From M3007 sp964481485 (GTDB lineage Bacteria > Bacteroidota > Bacteroidia > Chitinophagales > Saprospiraceae), in the NCBI GenBank assembly GCA_964481485.1, contig CAYZVM010000055.1:1-28677 (forward strand): a stretch of DNA of 28,677 bases, written 5' to 3'. Below are positions 8,003-14,788 of the stretch, in pieces; the stretch's first letter is position 1, and the number at the start of each line of letters is the position of its first letter. The translations under genes were made by a program, and so were the position numbers. The notes beneath the pieces were generated by a model. That model was not told where the DNA came from, did not search any database, and saw nothing but the letters and a program-made list of their open reading frames with translations.

Positions 8003-8410
8003 ATGGGAAAATTTAAAGAACTCCGAGTTTGGCAAGATGCCGTTAGCTTGACAGAAAAAATATATCGTATCACCAACGAACTCGCCTTTTCTAAAGATTT
8101 TGGCTTAAAAGACCAAATAAGGCGAGCAACGGTCTCCATTTCTTCTAATATTGCAGAAGGCGATGAGCGCGGTTCCAATCGCCAATCGGTTCATTTTTTC
8201 AACATCGCCAAAGGCTCCTCGGCGGAAGTCATCACTCAATTGCACATAGCATTTAGGATAGGTTATTTGGATAAAGATGCTTTCGAGGCGCTCGAACGAG
8301 AAACTGATTTACTCCGGGCTTCTCTCAAAAATCTCATAAAGGCTCGCGGCGGAGACAACCCGCTTTTCCAGATTAGTTGGCTCATTTTCAAAATCCTCAA
8401 ACCCATCTAA
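8003..8410 (+). CDS. Four-helix-bundle protein (23S rRNA intervening-sequence protein family)
   Basis: The protein has 135 residues with no membrane segment and is predicted all-helical. The signature is an N-terminal F-x-x-L-x-V-W-Q-x-A (FKELRVWQDA) and then FGLKDQIRRATVSISSNIAEG (split here as FGLKDQIRR and ATVSISSNIAEG). Together these define the family first seen in intervening sequences of bacterial 23S rRNA genes and related to the avd accessory protein of diversity-generating retroelements. Known structures form homopentameric bundles; the biochemical role is not established. There is no reverse transcriptase or rRNA in the window. Inverted GA/CT-rich repeats bracket the gene, and the right one starts at the base after the stop codon. 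This suggests the gene and its repeats moved or duplicated as a unit, which is inference. Confidence 0.88.
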   Translation: MGKFKELRVWQDAVSLTEKIYRITNELAFSKDFGLKDQIRRATVSISSNIAEGDERGSNRQSVHFFNIAKGSSAEVITQLHIAFRIGYLDKDAFEALERETDLLRASLKNLIKARGGDNPLFQISWLIFKILKPI

Positions 8411-8445
8411 CTACCTTCTACCCTCTACCTTCTACCCTCCACCCT
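8411..8445. repeat. CT-rich short-period repeat, right flank of the four-helix-bundle gene
   Basis: Units CTACCTT, CTACCCT and CCACCCT occur here. The reverse complement aligns with 7912-7965 at about 31 of 35 positions in the best register. It begins immediately after the TAA of the four-helix-bundle gene. Confidence 0.9.
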
Positions 8446-8507
8446 TTTTTTGATGCAAATCCGCGCCCGGCTCACCGCACTTTTCCTGTTCAATGCCGCC
8501 AGCATTC

Positions 8508-8607
8508 NNNNNNNNNNNNNNNNNNNNNNNNNNNNNNNNNNNNNNNNNNNNNNNNNNNNNNNNNNNNNNNNNNNNNNNNNNNNNNNNNNNNNNNNNNNNN
8601 NNNNNNN
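8508..8607. other. Assembly gap, 100 N, with a 55-nt duplicated flank
   Basis: The 55 nt before the gap (8453-8507) are identical to the 55 nt after it (8608-8662). Both are the start of the histidine kinase gene. This is the signature of two contigs that share a k-mer-length end and were not merged, so little or no sequence need be missing. Confidence 0.95.
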
Positions 8608-9993
8608 ATGCAAATCCGCGCCCGGCTCACCGCACTTTTCCTGTTCAATGCCGCCAGCATTCTGGCAGGGGTGCTGTTCGCGGTCTATTTTTTATTCAAA
8701 AAAAACACGGAAGAAACCTTTTTTCAGGGCTTGGAGTCGAAAGCAGAGATGACCGCCCAAACCGCCCTGCGCGACCCCGCCGCGCTGAATCCCCTGCCGC
8801 CAGAGTGGGTCCCGCCCGATGGCGACACTTTGCTATACCGCGACAATATCAGTTTGTTCAATGATGCTTACGAGCGCGTTTTCGCGGTGCATTCCGATGT
8901 GCCGCCCGTGTCCGCCAAAGATTTGCAAGACATTTATACCCAACGCGAAGCCCGTTTTCGGCACTACAATCTCCATGCGCTGGGGAGGGTGGTGAATAGC
9001 GCAGAAGGCCGCCCATTCGTGGTGGTGGTGGAGGGATATTGCGACCCCACGCAGTTGATTCAATTGCGCAACATCCTGCTCATCAGTTTTTTTGTCGGCA
9101 TGGCCTTGATAGCCGCGTCGGGTTGGTACTTCGCCGGGCAAGCACTCGCGCCCATGTCGAACATCGTGCAGGAGGTGGAAAACATCCAGCCCAGCGACCT
9201 CAGCCGCCGCGTCGGCACCGGCGACAACCGCGACGAACTCACGCGCCTCGCCGAAACCTTCAACCGGCTGCTCGACCGCGTGGAACAGGATGCGCAAATG
9301 CAACGGATGTTCCTCTCCAATGTGTCGCACGAACTCAAAAACCCGCTCATGGCCATGCGTGCCCAACTTGACGTGGCGCTCTCCCGCGAACGCGAGCCAG
9401 AAGCTTACCGCGCCGCGCTGCAAAGTGTTCTTGACGACATACACACCCTGACCGAAGTGGAAGAGGAATTGCTCCAATTGGCCCGCATTCACAACGACCC
9501 CGCCGCCATCCCGTTTGCGCCCATCCGCCTCGACGAACTGATTTGGCAAGCCAAAGAACAACTGCAAAAACGCCGCCCCCAATTCAAAGCCGCACTTGAC
9601 TTGGGCGAAATGCCCAGCTCGGATGAATCGCTCTATATCAACGCCAACGAAGGCCTGCTCCGCACTGCATTGCTCAACCTCATGGACAACGGCTGCAAAT
9701 ACTCGCCCGACCACCGGGTGCAGCTGCGCGTCCGGTTCCAGCCTGACGGGGCGCACGAAATTGAAGTTTGCGACAATGGGCCCGGCATCCCGGCGGACGA
9801 GTTGCCGCTCATCTTCGAGCCGTTTTTCCGCAGTCCGCGCCATATAAAAACAAAAGGCACCGGCATCGGCCTTTCGTTGGTACAAAGTATCCTGAACCTC
9901 CACCGAATCGCGCTCTCCGTCGAAAGCCCGGCATCGGGAGGCGCGGTTTTTAAAATGGTTTTTCCACCTTTGGAGGTTGTTACTGATGGGTGA
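8608..9993 (+). CDS. Sensor histidine kinase (HAMP, HisKA, HATPase_c)
   Basis: The protein has 461 residues from the ATG right after the gap; the same ATG also appears at 8453 in the duplicated contig end. Layout: TM1 about 8-30, a periplasmic sensor region of about 120 residues, TM2 about 154-178, HAMP about 178-230, then dimerisation/phosphoacceptor SNVSHELKNPLMAMRAQL with His241. In the ATPase domain the N-box is around NLMDNGCKYS (Asn361), followed by G1 DNGPGIP and G2 GTGIGLSL. It should autophosphorylate in response to an envelope signal and pass phosphate to a response regulator. None is encoded beside it, so the partner is elsewhere. The preceding gene ends 42 nt before the ATG if the gap is closed, and that spacer is repeat sequence. 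Confidence 0.92.
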   Translation: MQIRARLTALFLFNAASILAGVLFAVYFLFKKNTEETFFQGLESKAEMTAQTALRDPAALNPLPPEWVPPDGDTLLYRDNISLFNDAYERVFAVHSDVPPVSAKDLQDIYTQREARFRHYNLHALGRVVNSAEGRPFVVVVEGYCDPTQLIQLRNILLISFFVGMALIAASGWYFAGQALAPMSNIVQEVENIQPSDLSRRVGTGDNRDELTRLAETFNRLLDRVEQDAQMQRMFLSNVSHELKNPLMAMRAQLDVALSREREPEAYRAALQSVLDDIHTLTEVEEELLQLARIHNDPAAIPFAPIRLDELIWQAKEQLQKRRPQFKAALDLGEMPSSDESLYINANEGLLRTALLNLMDNGCKYSPDHRVQLRVRFQPDGAHEIEVCDNGPGIPADELPLIFEPFFRSPRHIKTKGTGIGLSLVQSILNLHRIALSVESPASGGAVFKMVFPPLEVVTDG

Positions 9994-10073
9994 CGGGCTG
10001 GCTTTGAGTCATTTCGTCACTTTGTTTGTTTGATGTTTTTTTCTAAAAAATTGATTTTCAAAAACTTGCTATC

Positions 10074-11150
10074 GTGAAAAACTCATTCTTCTTTGCCCTT
10101 TTTTCCATTCTCGCTTTCTTTTTCCTCCTCCCCCCTATCTCTTGCAACGCCCAAACGCGCACTCAAACCATCCGCCTCGATGCTGGCCATGTCGCCCTTT
10201 TGCTCGACAGCGCCGACGCATCCAATGCCATCACGACCGACCGGCACGACCGTTTTTTCGAGATTGTGACGGCCTCCGAAATGTCCATTCAGATGAAACA
10301 GCCGCTCGTCGACGGGCAAACCCGCGAGCACCTGCTGCCCGCCTATATTGAATTTTTGAAAAAAGACGTAGAAGGCTTCACCGCGCAGGATGCAGCGTTC
10401 ACAGAAAAGATATTGAGAAAAATGCTCAAAACGGTGGGCGAAGTCAACGCGAAAATTTTCCCCGACACGCTCATCATGATAAAAACCAAAGGCACGCACT
10501 ACGGGGCGGGCGTGTGGTACACCCGCGACAACTGCATCGTGGTGCCAAAGAATGAATTGGAAAGCCGCAAAACCAACGGGTTCACTTCCACGATGTACCA
10601 CGAATTATTCCACGTTTATTCGCGGCTCAACCCCGCAAAACGCGAAAAGCTCTACCAATTGATTGGTTTTCAAAAAATTGGCCTGAACAGCCTGCGCCTA
10701 CCGGCGCGCCTCGCCGAGCGCGTTTTGTTCAATCCCGATGGCGTGGATTTTGGGCAAAAAATCACTTTAAAAACAGAAAACCCCGAGGGCGGCACCGTGG
10801 AAGCCATCCCCATTATTTACGCCAACCATGTCGGGGCAAAGGCGGGGCAAAACGAATTTTTCGGCTATTTGCGGTTCGAGTTGTTCCAAGTCCTGCCCAA
10901 CGACGACGGCTCGTGGCGGGTCATCACAAAAGACGATGGCTTCAGCAGCACGCTCAAAATGGACGAGTTGCCTGACTTTTATCGCCAAATAAAAGATAAC
11001 ACGGGCTATATCATCCACCCCGACGAGGTGCTGGCCGACAACTTTTCCTTCATCATGGCGGGAAAAAGCAACCCGCAGTACACGGCGAAGTTTTCGGCAG
11101 AAGGCAAAAAGTTGTTGAAAGACGTGGAGCTAGTTTTGATAGAAAAATAA
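10074..11150 (+). CDS. Secreted HExxH putative zinc metallopeptidase, family not recognised
   Basis: The protein has 358 residues with a GTG start at 10074. It begins with a strong signal peptide (MKNSFFFALFSILAFFFLLP, with likely cleavage after SCNA). A zincin motif HELFH (His176, Glu177, His180) lies in TMYHELFHVYSRLNP. Near the C-terminus HPDEVLADNF (Glu318) gives a plausible third, gluzincin-style ligand, since E-x-x-x-D-N-F is typical of such a second helix. It is probably a periplasmic or secreted peptidase, but I cannot place it in a named family. It ends 2 nt from the stop codon of the oppositely oriented TonB-dependent receptor gene, with no terminator visible between them, so the transcripts may overlap at their 3' ends. 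Confidence 0.65.
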   Translation: MKNSFFFALFSILAFFFLLPPISCNAQTRTQTIRLDAGHVALLLDSADASNAITTDRHDRFFEIVTASEMSIQMKQPLVDGQTREHLLPAYIEFLKKDVEGFTAQDAAFTEKILRKMLKTVGEVNAKIFPDTLIMIKTKGTHYGAGVWYTRDNCIVVPKNELESRKTNGFTSTMYHELFHVYSRLNPAKREKLYQLIGFQKIGLNSLRLPARLAERVLFNPDGVDFGQKITLKTENPEGGTVEAIPIIYANHVGAKAGQNEFFGYLRFELFQVLPNDDGSWRVITKDDGFSSTLKMDELPDFYRQIKDNTGYIIHPDEVLADNFSFIMAGKSNPQYTAKFSAEGKKLLKDVELVLIEK

Positions 11151-11152
11151 CT

Positions 11153-13558
11153 TCACTCCACCTTCACCCGCGAAGTTTCACTCTCCGAGCCGATGTCGCG
11201 CCGCCGAGCGCTTTTCAATTCTGTGTTGCCAAAACGGTAACTGAACGTGAGGCGAGCGTTGCGGGAGTCGTCGCGCTGGCGGAAGTTGACCACCACGTTG
11301 GAGAAGTCCACCCGCACGTCGGAGATTTGGGTGTAAAGGAGGTCGTTGAGCGACAGCGAAAGTCTGCCGCGCCCATCCCAAAAGGTTTTGGACGCGCCGA
11401 AGTTCAGCCCGCCCATGGCGCCGATGTCGAAAAATTCTTCCAAAAATTCGGTCATGTACCAACCGCCGAATTCGAGTTTGAAATTCGCCGGGAGGTTCAC
11501 GTTTATCTGCCCATAGGCCAGCCAATTCCACTTTTTTCGCTCAAAACGCGTGTCCAAATATTCGGCATCGTAGGCATTGAGAATGAATTGGTTGCCCCCA
11601 AAACCGTCAATCAGTTTTTTGTATTTGATGGGAAAATTCAACTCGAACGCCCAACGCTCGTATTCTGCCAGGTTCGCCGAAGTGGTGAACGTTTTGGTAC
11701 CCTCCAAACGCGGCGCGTTTTCGATGATGACATCCTCCGTTTTGCCATAAGAAATGCGGATAAACGGTTGATTGTCATAAGTGAGCGCCAGCTGCGCATT
11801 GTTGCTGACTTCGGGGAGCAGTTGCGGATTGCCCTGCTGGAATGTGAGCGAGTCAATGAAAAAAGCAAACGGGTTTTGCTGCTGAAAACCGGGGCGGTTG
11901 ACGCGGCGGCTGTACGAGGACTGGAGGCCAAAATGCTCACCGAAACGATAGAGCGCACTGGCACTGGGAAACCATTGGAGGTAATTGCGGTCGAGCACAC
12001 GTTCGCCTGCCGTCTCGCCCGACACGATGGTCTGTTCAGCACGAAGGCCTGCGTTCAAATCGAAGCGAGCGAGTTTTTTCGAGAGGTTCAGGTAGCCCGC
12101 GTTGATGTTTTCTTTGTACAAAAAATCATTCGACTGGTTAGGGTCAATCGTGCTGCCGCGCAGGAATTTCAAATCGTTGTCAATGGTGGCAAAACTCGAT
12201 TTCGCCCCCATTTCGGCTTTAAAAGTCGAATCCAGCGGCAGTGCGTAGTCCACCTTCCCGACATAAATCTGAATCGGCTGATCCAAATTCTGCTCCGAGC
12301 GCGATTCGGCGCTGCCCGGCTCGTTTTGAAAAATATTGAGGCGACTCAAGTTGCGGATGGCGTATTGGCTGTAATCGAAGTCAACGTTGAGCGTGTGCCC
12401 CGTTTTGGCATCAAATTCATGCCGCATATTGGCATTTCCAAAAAAATTGCTGCGGTCGGACTGACTGTTGTTCAAGGTGGTAAAAGACCCGGCGAACGTT
12501 TGCAAACTGTCAAAAACACTGGTCACGTTGTTTGCCCGGGTTTCGCCCGTGCGGTCGAACCCGCGCATCAGCACCCCGACGGTCGTCTTTTTTGTGGCAA
12601 AAAAATCCGCTCCAAAACGGTAGTTGTGCACATTCCAATCCGAGGGGCTGTAATTTGTTTGAGAATAAACGGAGTCGCCGATAAACCGGTCCACATTGAT
12701 GACCGAAAAAGAAGTGCGGTGCGCAAAGGTGTATGCGCCAAAGAGATTCCACTGGTTTTTGCGATAGTTGAGCGACAGCGATGGGACGAGACGGTGATAG
12801 GTGCGGTCGTCGGTGCCTGCGTCGGTTTGGTCATAGATGCTGCCACCGGTAGTGAGGGCTGCCGTGCCGGTGAAACCGAGGTTGGCGTTGCGTTTCAGGA
12901 TAATATTGATGATGGCACCACCCGCCGCGTCGAATTGGGCGCCGGGCTGGGTGATGAGTTCGATGCGGTCTATTTGGTCGCCGGGCAGGTCGCGCAGCAC
13001 CGCGTTCATGTCCGCATATTGGGAAGGTTTGCCGTCAATCCAAATTTGCACACTTTGGTTGCCGGCCAGGGTCACGCGGTCTTGCACCACCAACACGCCG
13101 GGCACTTTTTGCAACATTTCGAGCGCAGAGCCGCCGCTGGCCACGGGGCTGTCGGCCACGTTCATCACGAGTCGGTCGGCTTTTTGTTCAAACAATGGGC
13201 GTTTAGCCACCACTACCGCCTCGCCCAGCACATTTTCGGCCACCCGCATCGCGATGTCGGCAGTCACGTTTTTGCTTTCCGCGAGAATGTTGAATGGTTC
13301 GGTAAACTTTGTTTCATAACCAATCAACGTGGCCTGAAGGCGGTATTCGCCGGGCTGTACATTGGTTATGGAAAACGTGCCGGATGCATCGGCCAATGCG
13401 CCTTTCACCAATTGTGAATCTTGCACAGCCACGAGGGCGATGGTGACAAATCCGAGGGGTTGATTTTTTTCGTCAGTGATTTTTCCGCTAATGGAGACTT
13501 GAGCAAAGGAGGAGAAAAACGAAAAAAGGAGCGCAAACAGGAGGGAACATTTTTTCAT
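11153..13558 (-). CDS. TonB-dependent receptor / outer-membrane beta-barrel protein with carboxypeptidase-regulatory domain
   Basis: The protein has 801 residues from the ATG at 13558, chosen because MKKCSLLFALLFSFFSSFAQ is a clean signal peptide; the open frame upstream has none. Residues about 22-105 form a carboxypeptidase-regulatory-like beta-sandwich (ISGKITDEKNQPLGFVTI, FSITNVQPGEYRLQ). The plug follows (LEMLQKVPGVLVVQDRVTLA, QIWIDGKPSQY, DQIDRIELITQPGAQFDAAG). The rest is a barrel of alternating aromatic and polar strands (NYRKNQWNLFGAYTFAHRT, ELNFPIKYKKL). This matches the TonB-linked barrel family that is not SusC and has no SusD partner. None is adjacent, and the substrate is unknown. 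The leader is about 180 nt or more; no -7 box stands out. Confidence 0.88.
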   Translation of the reverse strand: MKKCSLLFALLFSFFSSFAQVSISGKITDEKNQPLGFVTIALVAVQDSQLVKGALADASGTFSITNVQPGEYRLQATLIGYETKFTEPFNILAESKNVTADIAMRVAENVLGEAVVVAKRPLFEQKADRLVMNVADSPVASGGSALEMLQKVPGVLVVQDRVTLAGNQSVQIWIDGKPSQYADMNAVLRDLPGDQIDRIELITQPGAQFDAAGGAIINIILKRNANLGFTGTAALTTGGSIYDQTDAGTDDRTYHRLVPSLSLNYRKNQWNLFGAYTFAHRTSFSVINVDRFIGDSVYSQTNYSPSDWNVHNYRFGADFFATKKTTVGVLMRGFDRTGETRANNVTSVFDSLQTFAGSFTTLNNSQSDRSNFFGNANMRHEFDAKTGHTLNVDFDYSQYAIRNLSRLNIFQNEPGSAESRSEQNLDQPIQIYVGKVDYALPLDSTFKAEMGAKSSFATIDNDLKFLRGSTIDPNQSNDFLYKENINAGYLNLSKKLARFDLNAGLRAEQTIVSGETAGERVLDRNYLQWFPSASALYRFGEHFGLQSSYSRRVNRPGFQQQNPFAFFIDSLTFQQGNPQLLPEVSNNAQLALTYDNQPFIRISYGKTEDVIIENAPRLEGTKTFTTSANLAEYERWAFELNFPIKYKKLIDGFGGNQFILNAYDAEYLDTRFERKKWNWLAYGQINVNLPANFKLEFGGWYMTEFLEEFFDIGAMGGLNFGASKTFWDGRGRLSLSLNDLLYTQISDVRVDFSNVVVNFRQRDDSRNARLTFSYRFGNTELKSARRRDIGSESETSRVKVE

Positions 13559-13781
13559 GAAAGAGAAGACGGAGTGTTTTGTGTTCAAATGCCGAAGAGC
13601 AATCCGGCGATGTGCCAAAGACAGTAGTTGGCATTCGGGGATGCAATCAGGTTGCTCGACAAATGAAAAAAACACACCGAACTGCGCGGGGAAGTTTTCG
13701 ACGGTAGGGAAGAATCCGTTGACGGAGAGGAAGAGAAGTAACACTTTTGTGCCGTTTCACATAATAGTCTAATACAACAGA

Positions 13782-13899
13782 TTGTCATGTTGAACGAAGT
13801 GAAACACCTACAAAACCCAAGCGACCCAGAATGTTGCGAAAACGGATGATCGCGGGCAAAGGAACTTGTGTAGGTGTTTCACTTCGTTCAACATGACAA
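13782..13899. repeat. REP-like palindrome with 31-bp perfect arms
   Basis: The arms 13782-13812 and 13869-13899 are exact reverse complements around a 56-nt loop. The core, TGTCATGTTGAACGAAGTG and what follows, resembles a dispersed palindromic element seen between genes in many Bacteroidota. It is the main content of the 407-nt space between the TonB-receptor start and the end of the Crp/Fnr gene. I see no gene in that space. Confidence 0.85.
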
Positions 13900-13965
13900 G
13901 AACGAGTATAGGTTTTTAAAGCGATTCCGTAGAAGAAGTGTCACATCTATATCTCGCGACCGAAT

Positions 13966-14718
13966 TCAATTGCGGACTTCCGCCGCCAACTTGTCCAAAT
14001 CCCGAATCAGCAGCCGCGAGCGATTGAAAGTCAGCAGTTTTTTGAACCGCAAATCGTTCAAGGTCGTCGTCACCGTTTGGCGGCTGGTGGCGGTGAGGTT
14101 GGCGATTTCTTGGTGCGTGATAAAGCTGCGCACCACCCATTCGTAGCCCACACGCTGGCCTTTTGTTTTTGCCAAATGAATCAAAAACTCCACGATGCGG
14201 CTGCGGCTGTCGCGGAATACGAGCGATTCCAACCGGCGTTCCATCTCCAATTGGCGCGAGCCGAACATCTTCATAAAGAACAAGTTGAGGTCGGAGCGTT
14301 CGCGCATGAGGCCGCGCAATTCTTCCAGCGTGACCACACAGGCAGTCGTGTTTTCGAGCGCCGTGGCGATGTCGTGGCGGCGCTCTTCGCCGAGCAGCGC
14401 CAGTTCGCCGAACACCTCGCCTTTGCCGAGAATGGCTTTGGTGATTTCTTTGCCCTCGTCGTTCATCACAGATATTTTGATGCGGCCTTCGTTGATGAAA
14501 AAAATGCGGTCGCTCATGTCGCTGGGTACATACACCGGCTCACCTTTTTTGAAGGTGCGAAAAGTGTGCTGCGCCATGAGTTCGCCGTTGCCGAGTTTGG
14601 TTGGGCAAAGGAGGTGCGTGACATCAATATTTTCTAAATGCCAGAGTGCTTGCGGTTGCTGCATGATGGGAAACTTCGGACGGAGAACACGCTGCGAGGG
14701 ATGTGGTTGAGTGCTCAT
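13966..14718 (-). CDS. Crp/Fnr-family transcriptional regulator
   Basis: The protein has 250 residues if it starts at the ATG at 14718 (MSTQPHPSQRV). Another in-frame ATG at 14745 is possible. The first 40 residues are not conserved-looking. A cyclic-nucleotide-binding beta-barrel spans about 45-160 (KGEPVYVPSDMSDRIFFINE, GKGEVFGELALLGE). A long dimerisation helix and a winged HTH follow at about 180-235, with FITHQEIANLTATSRQTVTT as the recognition segment. There are no clustered cysteines for an Fe-S centre, so FNR-type oxygen sensing is unlikely. The ligand is unknown; Bacteroidota carry many such proteins. It lies 70 nt downstream of dnaX on the same strand. A -7-like GATTTTTG directly before the 14718 start fits a separate promoter. 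Confidence 0.9.
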   Translation of the reverse strand: MSTQPHPSQRVLRPKFPIMQQPQALWHLENIDVTHLLCPTKLGNGELMAQHTFRTFKKGEPVYVPSDMSDRIFFINEGRIKISVMNDEGKEITKAILGKGEVFGELALLGEERRHDIATALENTTACVVTLEELRGLMRERSDLNLFFMKMFGSRQLEMERRLESLVFRDSRSRIVEFLIHLAKTKGQRVGYEWVVRSFITHQEIANLTATSRQTVTTTLNDLRFKKLLTFNRSRLLIRDLDKLAAEVRN

Positions 14719-14788
14719 GGTGTTTTTTGAGGCAAAAATCAGCACAACGATGTGGGCAGGATGTTACCTGTGGGACAATTGCCCAAAT

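Noticed and set aside
7912..8445. CRISPR array or transposon ends as an explanation of the inverted repeats
   Set aside because: There are no regular spacers, no cas genes and no transposase; the units are short-period low-complexity sequence.
8377..8607. Upstream extension of the histidine kinase through the N run
   Set aside because: It is an artefact of the gap; the duplicated 55 nt show the true start is the ATG that appears on both sides.
11327..13417. Open plus-strand frame of about 700 codons opposite the TonB receptor gene
   Set aside because: There are no recognisable domains. The opposite strand encodes a complete signal peptide, plug and barrel.
13874..14146. Short plus-strand frame beginning MFHFVQHDK
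   Set aside because: Its start is translated REP-like palindrome, a common false gene product, and the rest is antisense to the Crp/Fnr gene.
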